A DNA stretch of 64,000 nucleotides. Source: Symbiodinium microadriaticum. Taxonomy: Eukaryota; Sar; Dinophyceae; Suessiales; Symbiodiniaceae. Below are positions 54,201 to 62,905 of this stretch, piece by piece. Positions within the stretch are counted from its first letter, which is position 1. Every line of letters starts with the position of its first letter. Position numbers and translations under genes: made by a program. Location of the stretch: the NCBI GenBank assembly GCA_001939145.1, contig LSRX01000054.1, positions 1,225,016-1,289,015 of the forward strand, written 5' to 3'. A model generated the notes under the pieces. The model was given only the letters and a program-made list of their open reading frames with translations. It was not told where the DNA came from and did not search any database.

Positions 54201-57200
54201 GATGCTCCGCATACGCGATGCAGCGGCTCCGGCAAGCACGGTGATGACGGTGGGGCGATTTCGCGGGACCTCGTTTGGGGAAGTTCCCGAGTCCTACGGG
54301 GCGTGGGCGTCGGAGGAGGAACGACAGAACGGAGACAACATGCACGTGGACCTCAAGCGGTTTGTGATGTGGAGGAGGCACGCCCGGAATGCCGAAAAGT
54401 CGGAGAAGCAGGTCCCGAAGACGAACCCGAACTACCTGGACGTGGAGACCTATGCGACGGTACCCCCGCCACCGATGAGCGAGACGGGGAGCTCCTCCTG
54501 GGTCGCGGTGGAGAGCATGAGCAGCGGGTACAGCGGACGCCACGACTGGATGCCCTACTACCAGGAGTCGGCGCTGGCCGCCGCGAAGGCAAAGGGAAGG
54601 GCAACGAGAAGGCCTGCCAGGAGCGAGAACGAGCCGGAGCGCATGGAACAGGAGATCGCCGAGGAGACGTTGATGGAGGTCCATGCCTTGGAGACACGGT
54701 TGGCGATTCTACGCGACAGGTGCGGCCTGCCGCCGCAGTGACGGGGGAGACCTACGAGAACTCAGACGAGCGCCCTCGGGGCGCCCACGACACGCACTAC
54801 GAGCACAACGAGGACTTCAGGTCATGCTCTTCTGGTTCGGAAGACTTGGTTCGTGAAGTCCACTACACGTCACGTTCCCGCAATCAGGCGCAAGATCATT
54901 CCGGAGAAGGTCTTGCTCTTCGTCGTCTTGAGGAAAAGGACTTTTCATATGAGGCCGCGCAGGAGATCCTCATGCATTACAACTTCAAGGACCGACACCA
55001 ACGACGACAAGGAATACATGGACAACCTGAGGAGGGAGATCGGGCTACTTTCGGCTACTTCGCGTACGGCACCTTCAAGGGGATCACGAAAAGGACACTA
55101 CAATGGCCAAACCTAACCACCTACCTCAACAACTTCCTCCTTGAGCACACTGGTGGTGATCAAACAGGAATCTCAGCGCCTACGTGGACATCCCTCGCAC
55201 TCCTTCACAACATGCCGGCCGCGATCCATGCTGACAAGAACAATGTCAAGGGGAGTCACAATTTTGTGGTGAGCTTTGGCGGCGGGCCTGGTGGTGGAAT
55301 GTGGGTACAAGAACCTGGCGGAGGAGTTTGGAGACGTGATGGGCGAGGGCAAGAGATTGAGGGTCGCATCTTGGAGACGCACGAGCAAGGATGGGAGTTC
55401 GATCCTCGCCTTCAGCACTGCACAGAGCCTTTTCAAGGAGAGCGCTGGTTCTTGGCTGGGTTCACTGCCCGCACCTTTCCCGAGGCGAACAAGGAAGAGA
55501 AGAAGCTCCTTCTGGGGATTGGGTTCCCGACGCCCAACAAGGCTCAGATCAAGGCCACTCGTGAACGAGAGCAATCGGCTGCTACCACATCACCTACGAC
55601 CTCTACAATCACCCCTGGACGGAGTTCTTCAGCCAGGCCAATTCGCAGCCACCGGAAGCGACTACGCAAGACAGCGGCTGCATTGAGCGTGCTTCTCACC
55701 ACAGTCCTGTTCACGATGACTGAAGCCGCTCATCGGGAACTACTACCACGTCCCGCTCCGGAGACACCTTTACTGGAAATTGGTGGGATCTCAGCTACTT
55801 GCCGGCTCGCCGAGTATGGAATTGGAGGAGGTTCCTTGGCCGAGCCCATCGTGGTGGAAGACATCATCCACAACGACCACCCCGCTGACCTTGGCATTGG
55901 TCATTTAGAGGCTGCTACTATGCGCCACCAACCTGGGCAACTGTGGGTGCATGTACGAGAAGAATTCGGAAGCGAGGACGTCTACCACGACCTTGTCGAG
56001 GCCGTTAGCTACCAACTCGGATCTGGCCGAGGAGTCGTTTTCGAGAAGGAGATCGACGAACCTCGGCTGTGGCACGACCTTGTGACAGGGTGGGAAGAGG
56101 CCGGCTACACCGTCTACCACGACTTCACCGCCAACGGCAATGAGAGCATCCACGTGATCTACCAAGACACCGAGGCTTTTGTGAACACCGTCTACGCTGG
56201 AGAGCATGGAGATGAGGTGATTGTGCCGCGGGGAGAAGATGAAAGAGACGAAGAGATCCGACCCCTAGAGAGGGGGGCCCGAGCAATTCGTTTTCCACCA
56301 AGCACCCCGACGACTACAGCGACTAGCCTTCGTCGTCTTCACCAGAACTTGGGCCACCCCAGCACGGCCGACTTTGTGCGCCACTTGAGGCTGGCAGGAG
56401 CCTCCCGTGAGGTGCTAAAAGCAGCTCGAGCGCTCGAATGTCAAGTGTGCCAACGCACCCGGCGACCTGCCACCGCAAAGCCGGCGAAGATTGCACCGTG
56501 TTTTCGGTTCAATGAGATGGTTGGAACAGACCTGTTCTACGTTCACGACAGCGAAGGCCAACGACACCAGCTTCTATCTATAGTGGACTTCTCGTCGTCC
56601 TACCACGTCGTCGTCCCGGTCGCCCGGAAGGACACCCCCACCTTGGAGAAGGCCTTTTGTGATAACTGGGTCAACATCTTCGGTGCTCCTACCACCGTTG
56701 CCGTCGACATGGAGAACGGCCTGGAGAAGTCGCTGGGAAAGATCAGCGATTGGACTGGGACTCGCATCCGCACAGCAGCCGGGCAAGCCCACTACCAGGC
56801 CGGCTACACGGAAAGGCAGGGTGCAATCTGGAAGGAGATGTTCCAGCGAGTTTGTGAAGAACATTCAGTTGTACGATCAGACATGCATCTGGCCATTGGA
56901 GCCGTATCCACGGCAAAGAACCAACTCATCAAGACCAGCGGCTTCAGCCCATGCCAACATGTTTTCGGGGCTTCGCCTACAGTACCAGAAGACTTGCTCA
57001 ATGGACCTCACGCCGACCATCCAGGTGACGAGCCCATCGTCGACGATAAGCACGCAAGGGAGGTTGCGATCCGCACGGCCGCCCGCGCCGCCTACTTCCA
57101 CGTCCAGACTGACGAAAGAGTACGCCGAGCCCTTGCAGGACGTGCCCGCGTTGAGGCCCGAACCCCAGAAGTTGGAGAACGAGTTTTCTACTACCGCAAG

Positions 57201-59510
57201 ACCAAGAACAACAAGAAAGGGGTTTGGGTTGGACCTGGGACGGTCATAGGACAAGAAGGAGTCAATGTTTGGGTGACTCGTGGAGGACGCTGCGTGCTAT
57301 GTGCCCCCGAACACGTTCGATTGGCTACAGGTGAGGAGCTTGGACAAGCCTTCAACCTACAGGTCGCCCAACAGGACCTCGACAAGCTCCTCAATGCCGA
57401 TTCCGAGGACGAGGAGATGTTTGCCAACGAGGAGGAAGGAGACCAGGATGGAGCCGAGGCCAACGATGACGAAGGAGGAGGAGCTGGCGACATTGTCTTC
57501 GACATGGATGAGGATGAGCCGGAACGACGAGGAGTGCGACGTGATCTACTACGAGTACCACCTCGTGTGTTGAAGCGGCAGCGGAAAAAGGGAAGAGGCG
57601 AGGAAGCAGCTGGATCGGCTGCTCCCCGGGAGGCCCTCATGCTCAAAAGAGCGAAAACTCCCCGCTCCCGCGAAAAGCAACTGGAGAAAGAAATGCCATG
57701 GAGTATGATACCAGAGGAGATGCGTCCAGCCTTCCGCCTTGCAGAAGCCGTTCAGTGGAAGGAACACGTGGACACTGGGGCATTGGAGGTGCTTTCTCTG
57801 GAGGCTAGTGAAGAGATCCGCCGAACAGTGCCGACGGAAAGGATCCTGGGATCCCGATTCGCATATCGGGACAAACACATGGGTCGCCGCCGTGTCGACG
57901 CGTCCTACCCATGGAAACCAAAGTCCCGGCTGGTAGTGGCTGGACATGAAGATCCAGATGTTGGCGTCAAGGACGTGGTAGTTGATTCCCCTACGGTGTC
58001 ACGGGCATCACTACTGTCGGTGCTCCAGATTGGGGCATCAAAGCGGTGGACAGCAGCGGCCGGCGACGTCCAGGCCGCATTCCTGCAGGGAGTGGAACTG
58101 AAGCGCGAACTATGGCTGGCTCAACCAAAGTCTGGGATCGAAGGACTTCATCCTAGACAGTTGGCCAGGATCCGAAAGGGAGTCTTTGGGCTATCAGAGA
58201 GTCCGCGCATGTGGTACGACAGGTTGTCTGGTGTCCTCCTGGCCGAGAACTTCGACGTCGACAACAAGAAGTGCAAGCTCGTGCAAAGCCCGCTGGACCC
58301 ATGTACAATGATGCTACTGGAGGAAGGACTCCCTGGAGAGCCCTTGGCGTACGTATGCGTTCATGTGGACGACCTACTGCTGGTTGCGCCCAAGGACACC
58401 AACCGAGCCCTACAGAAGCGAATCGGGGACATGTTTCCAGTCGATGGGTGGCTCGAGGACAACTTCGAGTACACGGGTTCCTACATCAGCACCACCGAGA
58501 ATGGCATCTTCATCAACCAGGCTGGGTTTGTCGACGGGAGGCTGTTCACTGTCGACATTCCTCGTGGACAGAAGGGTACAGAACCTGCAACTACGGAACA
58601 GGCGATTGACAACCGCTCTTTGATTGGGGCCTTGAGCTGGCTTAGCAGCCAGAGCCGGCCGGACCTACTGTGCGGGGTTACCCTGTCCCAACAGTTGCAG
58701 AGAAGCCCCTTGACCGAGGATGTGAGGTTCGTTAATCAGCTCAAGGGACGCGCCGAAGACCACCGTGAACAAGGAATCTACCTGCACAATATCCCCCTCG
58801 ACTCCGCGATCTTCCTTGTCTACCACGACGCCGCTTGGGCCAACGCCGAGCTGGAGGAAGCCGAGGATGGGTTTCGACTCACACCGGAGGAAATCGAGCA
58901 TGGGACCTTGCGACATCTTTACAGTGAAGAACGCCCCCGCAAGCCCAAGCGAGGTTCCTCCAAAGTGGCATCCCAACTTGGTCACCTTGTCCTCATGACC
59001 GACCAGAAGATCCTGGATGGAGATTGCTGCCGCTGCAGTCTTCTGGAGTGGCGCGGCCAATCGTGCAAACGAGTCTGCCGCTCGACTTTTGGAGCGGAGA
59101 CAATGGCTGCCGTTGAAGGATTGGAAGGCGGCCAGCACATGAGGGCACTACTTGGATGCCTTGTCCATGGACGGTTGACAAAGCACGATGAGATCCGGAA
59201 GAAGTGGCCAATACTATGCTTGTCTGATTGCAAGTCATTGCATGATCACTTGCACAAGGCTGGAACACCCCGGCTACCTGCGGATCGCCGTCTAGCAATC
59301 GATCTTGCGGCTCTCAGACAAGAGCTCCACCTCGAACGTTGGAGCCCTCGCCTTCCCCTACAATGGATACCGACAGATGCGCAACTTGCCGACCCCCTTA
59401 CGAAACCTATGCGAGTCAACACTTGGTGGGAACGCTTGAAGTCGGGGATCGCCTTACCTCTAAAAAGAGGACTCTTCTTGACAGAAGGAAGAGGGTTTTT
59501 ACCAGTGTAA
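51207..59510 (+). CDS. Gag-Pol polyprotein of element A with embedded dioxygenase
   Basis: ATG at 51207 is the first Met after the primer site; TAA at 59508-59510 lies inside the 3' LTR; 2,767 residues. In order: Trp/Ser-rich N-terminus with four 31-residue repeats (about 147-268); gag capsid-like region (about 282-462); CX2CX4HX6C knuckle (Cys559-Cys574); aspartic protease (DTAC, Asp611); conserved unknown domain ending LWVGRSVF (about 783-902); low-complexity Gly/Arg/Glu region overlapping the SAP ORF (916-1178); Fe(II)/2OG dioxygenase (about 1275-1431; His1341, Asp1343, His1404, Arg1413); hydrophobic segment (about 1484-1505); integrase zinc site (His1712...Cys1745, Cys1748) and D,D35E core (Asp1775, Asp1834, Glu1869); acidic linker; RT (Asp2287, HVDD at 2388-2389); RNase H (Asp2541, Glu2631, Asp2674, Asp2729, the last in ADPLTK). 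No stop or frameshift interrupts it. Confidence 0.95.
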   Translation: MAGGGELDPWSSPENDPWGQVTPNATADEPTRDNPAPTPPAEHVQSGEAQGSRDSAAGASEPWAWNDWNVQQNRQDTQRTPDNGSDGSDGMNDGGPDYGRRVSDASGWSWSTWSGNGQREWNRSWSDNSYDWWWSGWAPVDHYSRTTSWSTAITGNPSATWTTSAPTARSWNEEGKLTSGSATISGTPMATWTTSASTARSWNDGCAPTSGNITTPGTPAATWTTSATTARSWDEGQGAMPSSTTEPGRTSATWSSEPTAERSWTTSTGVGGPGKGPSERLIVPSFSGDIENGGDLGSSARSYLRQVSAWEKMTKLAPDQRALVLYQHLAGSAWVNSESLSVDELARPDGVDRLREWVRQHYLDVEVTQVGRSLSDLFRKLRRRPTQSFRDYAAEFNRLLARVVECGCALPDVANAWLFVDRANLDESTEVSLLASVGNKYALKALQSAAIVLDRSMRKPWEKGTARGRPQNVNHAEEVTEGADTDTDVEAPSFDDPHDDAGDLYVSYMTAKARYKEAAKSRGVETKGADKTDKTKEDPNHARRAAESKIALAKAKSHCSACGHKGHWHRDEVCPKFGKNQSNPRPQTIHVTNEVYELIFGGASDLLAILDTACSKTVVGTNWLQKYLNHTKGGGYDAEFIRERESFKFGAASKIYESTYAAVIFIPIASRVIAVKAAVIHGDVPLLMSKPALTRLGLILDLGRSVASFHALQSGEIVLLETHSGHPALKVDHAEMAKPDLSRLPTSWENHGIEIFSEREVYMVGCSGDEQGSGFNCDGVPKIFYDKKIDGTVRDMLSGDILNEELFSVWWATTDIKNDFWLELPHKLIRVHVTPRRKFFDPRRWETSHTHLRDLLLAQLGSMRETWGVGCLSGRSLSTVSELWQDRELGDYPTLWVGRSVFNRSQATFVAGPSGHGCSMADVQGTADCGVQQTRAGDQLRVDVPGTSDSPVGRHGVREEEQERQHPEGPLRDDPQGATRGSRSPQPGSGAQGDEGSTDAPHTRCSGSGKHGDDGGAISRDLVWGSSRVLRGVGVGGGTTERRQHARGPQAVCDVEEARPECRKVGEAGPEDEPELPGRGDLCDGTPATDERDGELLLGRGGEHEQRVQRTPRLDALLPGVGAGRREGKGKGNEKACQERERAGAHGTGDRRGDVDGGPCLGDTVGDSTRQVRPAAAVTGETYENSDERPRGAHDTHYEHNEDFRSCSSGSEDLVREVHYTSRSRNQAQDHSGEGLALRRLEEKDFSYEAAQEILMHYNFKDRHQRRQGIHGQPEEGDRATFGYFAYGTFKGITKRTLQWPNLTTYLNNFLLEHTGGDQTGISAPTWTSLALLHNMPAAIHADKNNVKGSHNFVVSFGGGPGGGMWVQEPGGGVWRRDGRGQEIEGRILETHEQGWEFDPRLQHCTEPFQGERWFLAGFTARTFPEANKEEKKLLLGIGFPTPNKAQIKATREREQSAATTSPTTSTITPGRSSSARPIRSHRKRLRKTAAALSVLLTTVLFTMTEAAHRELLPRPAPETPLLEIGGISATCRLAEYGIGGGSLAEPIVVEDIIHNDHPADLGIGHLEAATMRHQPGQLWVHVREEFGSEDVYHDLVEAVSYQLGSGRGVVFEKEIDEPRLWHDLVTGWEEAGYTVYHDFTANGNESIHVIYQDTEAFVNTVYAGEHGDEVIVPRGEDERDEEIRPLERGARAIRFPPSTPTTTATSLRRLHQNLGHPSTADFVRHLRLAGASREVLKAARALECQVCQRTRRPATAKPAKIAPCFRFNEMVGTDLFYVHDSEGQRHQLLSIVDFSSSYHVVVPVARKDTPTLEKAFCDNWVNIFGAPTTVAVDMENGLEKSLGKISDWTGTRIRTAAGQAHYQAGYTERQGAIWKEMFQRVCEEHSVVRSDMHLAIGAVSTAKNQLIKTSGFSPCQHVFGASPTVPEDLLNGPHADHPGDEPIVDDKHAREVAIRTAARAAYFHVQTDERVRRALAGRARVEARTPEVGERVFYYRKTKNNKKGVWVGPGTVIGQEGVNVWVTRGGRCVLCAPEHVRLATGEELGQAFNLQVAQQDLDKLLNADSEDEEMFANEEEGDQDGAEANDDEGGGAGDIVFDMDEDEPERRGVRRDLLRVPPRVLKRQRKKGRGEEAAGSAAPREALMLKRAKTPRSREKQLEKEMPWSMIPEEMRPAFRLAEAVQWKEHVDTGALEVLSLEASEEIRRTVPTERILGSRFAYRDKHMGRRRVDASYPWKPKSRLVVAGHEDPDVGVKDVVVDSPTVSRASLLSVLQIGASKRWTAAAGDVQAAFLQGVELKRELWLAQPKSGIEGLHPRQLARIRKGVFGLSESPRMWYDRLSGVLLAENFDVDNKKCKLVQSPLDPCTMMLLEEGLPGEPLAYVCVHVDDLLLVAPKDTNRALQKRIGDMFPVDGWLEDNFEYTGSYISTTENGIFINQAGFVDGRLFTVDIPRGQKGTEPATTEQAIDNRSLIGALSWLSSQSRPDLLCGVTLSQQLQRSPLTEDVRFVNQLKGRAEDHREQGIYLHNIPLDSAIFLVYHDAAWANAELEEAEDGFRLTPEEIEHGTLRHLYSEERPRKPKRGSSKVASQLGHLVLMTDQKILDGDCCRCSLLEWRGQSCKRVCRSTFGAETMAAVEGLEGGQHMRALLGCLVHGRLTKHDEIRKKWPILCLSDCKSLHDHLHKAGTPRLPADRRLAIDLAALRQELHLERWSPRLPLQWIPTDAQLADPLTKPMRVNTWWERLKSGIALPLKRGLFLTEGRGFLPV
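51645..52015 (+). repeat. Four 93-bp repeats inside gag
   Basis: The segment around GCTACATGGACCACGTCC recurs at 51681, 51774, 51867 and (diverged) 51960, exactly 93 bp apart. Each encodes a 31-residue unit with ATWTTS and ARSW. The period is a multiple of three, so copy number can change without breaking Gag. Confidence 0.9.
53953..54741 (+). CDS. Overlapping +1-frame ORF of element A: SAP-like protein
   Basis: 262 residues from ATG 53953 (context GGCCATGG, purine-poor at -3 but G at +4) to TGA 54739-54741, wholly inside Gag-Pol in the +1 frame. It has two SAP-like stretches (VWQMSKGQLIAECNKREL; GLSGMTLKELREEAGRLNLE), then VGRFRGTSFGEVPESYGAW, an ExoX-C/DUF3820-like motif, then a Pro/Ser-rich linker and a charged C-terminal helix likely to be a coiled coil. 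The same blocks in the same order occur in the +1 ORF of element B. SAP motifs bind DNA in other proteins; a part in cDNA handling, integration-site choice or nuclear retention is an inference. In the Gag-Pol frame the same bases give only low-complexity sequence, so this frame looks like the primary coding one. Confidence 0.8.
   Translation: MVAVWQMSKGQLIAECNKRELAINSEWTCPELRTVLLADMEFEKKNKSGNTPKGLSGMTLKELREEAGRLNLEVGPKETRGALMLRIRDAAAPASTVMTVGRFRGTSFGEVPESYGAWASEEERQNGDNMHVDLKRFVMWRRHARNAEKSEKQVPKTNPNYLDVETYATVPPPPMSETGSSSWVAVESMSSGYSGRHDWMPYYQESALAAAKAKGRATRRPARSENEPERMEQEIAEETLMEVHALETRLAILRDRCGLPPQ
55030..55500 (+). other. Fe(II)/2-oxoglutarate dioxygenase domain within Gag-Pol
   Basis: The core signature is HADKNN (His1341, Asp1343), a strand SHNFVVSFGGGPGGGMWV, then DPRLQHCTEPFQGERWFLAG with distal His1404 and Arg1413 nine residues later. 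HxD...H...R with P-x2-G-x-R spacing is the double-stranded beta-helix oxygenase pattern. HxDxxN with a following polar strand recalls TET/JBP enzymes, which oxidise thymine or methylcytosine in DNA, but a prolyl-hydroxylase-like or other 2OG family is also possible. All four key residues are present, so it should be active if it folds. Confidence 0.72.
59483..59495 (+). promoter_or_regulatory. Candidate polypurine tract of element A
   Basis: AGAAGGAAGAGGG lies ten bases before the 3' LTR, within the last Gag-Pol codons. A polypurine tract normally primes plus-strand DNA next to the LTR; the ten-base gap (TTTTTACCAG) makes this tentative. Confidence 0.5.
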
Positions 59511-59672
59511 GCCTGAAGTGTACAGAAGTCTTGTCAGGTCGTTCGCTGGAAGCTGCATTCGCCGCAGGCACACGTGTTGCATCAAAAGGCTGGCCTGTGC
59601 TGCTTGTAGTTAGCTAGGCTTAGGGTGGGTTACCGCTACCAGTGGCAGCTGTAACCTCTTTTGAAGCTGTCA
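59506..59672 (+). repeat. 3' LTR of element A
   Basis: Identical to the 5' LTR. It contains the Gag-Pol stop codon three bases in and is followed by the GTAGG duplication and the resumed telomere-like array. Confidence 0.97.
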
Positions 59673-59712
59673 GTAGGGTTTAGGGTTTAGGATGACCCCT
59701 TTCGGGATTGGG

Positions 59713-61100
59713 AGAGACGGGCCCCGGGCTGTTGCCGCCATCGCCTGCTTCTGGCACTTCGTGCTACTTTCGGGGTAACTACAAGTCTCCATAATCTACA
59801 ATCTCCATTAAGGCCTTCTACTTGGTTTATTATGGGACCCTACAAGAAGAAGCACTATTCCGGAACGAGCACTAGTCAATCCTTCACGATGGCTTGCCGG
59901 GGCTCAGGCTACTGGTGCTTTCCGAGATCGCAGTCCCCTCGCACATCGCAGCGGACGGTAGCACGCCAAACACCTGGTTTCGTTGTTGTCCAGAATCATG
60001 GGCTTTGCAGGAGCTTCGGCTGGCTTGGCATCTGGATGGCAGGCGGACGATTCTGAAAACACGGATGTTGACAACGTTCGCCGCAACACACCCTCTCGGC
60101 AGGACTCATGGTTTGGGCGGCAGCCTTGAAAGAAACGACGCACTTGAAAGCGCTCAAACAACTAGTCGCATTGATAAGCAACCAATGCTTCGAAATTTGA
60201 TTTTGACCAACCCAAAGACGTATGCTCAAACGGCATCGAAGCTGGGCGCACCACGCGGGGGACTTCAGCTGCGACTGGGTCTAAAGTAGCTCCGAGCCGA
60301 AGGCAAACTGTGCAGGCGCTGCTGATCATGCGATCTGCGTCTAGAGTGCACAGAAACTAAGTTGTGGCAACTCTCCGCATGTAGCGCTGCTTTACCCCTT
60401 CTCCGTTTTGAGGATAGCTTTGCCATAGCTGCGATTCGCCTTGAGGGACCAGGGAGCTGGCATGCCACATGATCACAAGAACTCGTGAAATCAGATTCCA
60501 AAACAACTCTTCTGGCTTCACTGCCAGTTCCCCTGAATGGTCCCGCGCGCCAATCTCTCTACTCACGCAGCGTGGCCGCCTGAAGCAGGTGCTGCAGCAC
60601 ACACGCACGCAAGCTTTGCGACGACTTGCAAAGCAGCACGCACTCACATCCACAGAGAGAGAAAGAGAAGAGAAAAAAATAAGATAGAGAGAGCGAGAGA
60701 GAGAAAGAAGCGCGACGGCAAGCCATGACCAGGACGGCACGCAAAATGCCGAGCCCTTGTCCAGGACAAGCCTTTTTAATGCAGAGCATGGATTCCAACG
60801 TTCATGACAGGGTGCATCTAGGCGTCCTGCTCGTCTTTACTAGGCAGCTGCAGCGAATGAAACTTAAGGTTTAGGGTTTAGGATTTAGGGTAAGAGTATA
60901 CCCCAAACCCGGACCTCCTAAGCTCCAATCTCGATAGCCCAGATAGAGTTTCATAAAACAAGGAACCCATATTGACCCATATATGCTTGTTGTCTACACA
61001 TGAAGCAGAAGTAGGTAGGTCGGCGTCGTCTCAGCACCAACATGGCAGCAGTAGCAGCGGCAACAGCAGCACCGACAGCAGCTCGTGCTCTGGTCCTGTT
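59713..61100. other. Intergenic
   Basis: Unique sequence with a purine tract (GAGAGA, 60652-60708) and a few heptamers at 60868-60890. Open frames are short and show no known domain. Confidence 0.5.
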
Positions 61101-61102
61101 GT

Positions 61103-61208
61103 GTAATATAGGGGCCCGAAGAATTAGAATAGGGTTTGGGTTAGAGTATACTCTAATTATAATAAGGAGCCCTCAAAACCCCATTCTAATTATTAAGGCC
61201 CCTACATT
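61103..61208. mobile_element. MITE-like element family 4
   Basis: The left end is GTAATATAGGGGCCCGAAG and the right end TTATTAAGGCCCCTACATTA. It contains TTATAATAAGGAGCCC in the interior as in the copy at 25279-25387. A shorter relative lies at about 61725-61808. Confidence 0.75.
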
Positions 61209-61339
61209 AAGCGGCTTGCAAAGGCACTCTGATGGCTCTCTGGCCCTCCACGGGTTCTTGATCTATGTCAGCGTATCTTTTCTTTGTCAGAAACTCCTAC
61301 ATCTGAGGTTCACCGTCATCTACAACTACTCTCCACTAC

Positions 61340-62518
61340 GATGCTCGAGTACCCTAAGCCCTAAACCCGAAACCTAAACCCTAAACCCTAAACCCTAAAA
61401 GCCCTAAAACAAACCAACCTTCAGGCAACGCTGGCGCCTGGAGCCTAGCGCATTCCAGGCGGTGCCGGCCTGGGCCCACGCAGTCAAGCCCGCCAATACT
61501 GTACGTATGGGTCTAGGGTTTTTTTTTAAAGTGCAATGGGACTTTCACTCGCTCCACCTGCCCGGCCTGTATTTCAGGCTTGCACGAACTCAGACAAAAA
61601 CCACCCCTGTTGCAGGCTGCACAAGCAACAGTCAAAAAAGCCCCGAAAACATCAGTACACTCATCGAGCATGCACCCCAGCTCAGACTTCAGGCAGTGCA
61701 AAGGTTTAGGGTTTAGGGTTTAGGGAATAGGGTTTCGGGGTCGATTAGACTCTAATTCATAAAAAGGAACCCTAAAAACCCTATTCTAACCGTTAAGGCC
61801 CTTACATGACCCCAAACCCTGATCCCTAATTGCCCCACTCACCCTAAGACCTGCACCTACTAACCCGAAAACCTAGTCACCCCAATTACCCCAATTACGC
61901 CATACCTGTTTACCCTAAACCCTAAACCCTGTTTACCCTACTTAACCCTAAACCCTAAACCCTGAACCCTAAACCCTGTTCACCCTACTTAAGCCTAAAC
62001 CACAGCGAGCTGAAGAGATGCCGAAAGGCATGCCCGGCGGCAGGGCCCTGGCTTCGTGAGGCATCGCTGTCGGTGCAAGGTTTCTGGGTTTAGGGTTTAG
62101 GGCTTAGGGTTTAGGGTTTAGGGTTTAGGGCTTAGGGTTTAGGGTTTAGGGATTCGGGTTTATGAGCAATGGGGGTAATTCAGGTTCAACGGTTTTGCGA
62201 GTTGGGGGCAATTAGGGTTTAGGGCTTTGGGCTGGGTGCGGAGCGCATTGAACCTAAGCTTCTGATATACTTTCTACGAACTCGAAGGGTGATGCAAAGC
62301 CCTGCCCAAACCCTTTGATTCGGCATGGGCTCTTGGACTACACGGGCCCTTCGATTCTGGATCATAACACTGTAACTAAAGTATAACAGACCTCAAGATG
62401 CTAGTCTACTAGCCCAGGGTTTCGTGAACATGAGCATGGTACATATCCTATGCTACTCAAGTAGGGCTCGGGACATATCCCGTGCTACTTGAGTAGGGCT
62501 TGCGACATGTTAGAATAT
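61340..62518. repeat. Telomere-like arrays mixed with unique sequence
   Basis: CCCTAAA units at 61352-61412, TTTAGGG at 61705-61735, CCCTAAA with 'ctgtttaccctactta' repeats at 61903-61995, and TTTAGGG/CTTAGGG at 62085-62165. The rest is unique, with no gene recognised. Confidence 0.75.
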
Positions 62519-62604
62519 GGGCAGTTCTCTAAAGTAGGGTCCCGTTTTATATCCCAACCTTACAAACAGCACCCTAAAAGGGATTCTAATTTAGAGAACT
62601 ACCC
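62519..62604. mobile_element. MITE-like element family 3
   Basis: The ends are GGGCAGTTCTCTAAA and TTTAGAGAACTACCC with inverted inner parts AGTAGGGTCCC and GGGATTCTAAT; an 85-bp compact copy. Confidence 0.75.
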
Positions 62605-62905
62605 ACATGGTCCAGTGGTTGCTGTTCCCTGGTCTCATGATGCAGGAACCCGAGGCCCACTCGAAGGCTTTGCTCTTCGGTTAGGGCTAGCGAAACTCCT
62701 AAATGAGGGAATTGATCAAAATCGGACGAGGGCTCCGTCCATAATTCGATTTAGGCTCCTAAATCAAAGAGTACTGGGCCCTCTTCTGGGAACATCCCTA
62801 ACTAAACCCAAAACAAGCCGCCGCCGGCCCTCCGGCACGTGGTTGCTGGCTCCCGGGACCCTCCTGGAGAGACGAGAGTCAGCTGAGGTAGATCTCACAA
62901 CCACC

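Larger units (their letters stand above)
51016..59672 (+). mobile_element. Complete Ty1/copia-like LTR retrotransposon (element A)
   Basis: 8,657 bp with two identical 167-bp LTRs beginning TG and ending CA, flanked by the 5-bp duplication GTAGG (51011-51015 and 59673-59677). The order gag, protease, integrase, reverse transcriptase, RNase H is that of Ty1/copia. Additional parts are a +1-frame SAP ORF and a Fe(II)/2-oxoglutarate dioxygenase domain between protease and integrase. Identical LTRs and an uninterrupted 2,767-residue frame mean recent insertion and probable competence. It sits inside a telomere-like array. Confidence 0.96.

Noticed and set aside
53953..54741. The SAP ORF as an intron or a sequencing frameshift in Gag-Pol
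   Set aside because: Gag-Pol stays open across it in one frame without correction, and a second diverged element shows the same dual-frame arrangement.
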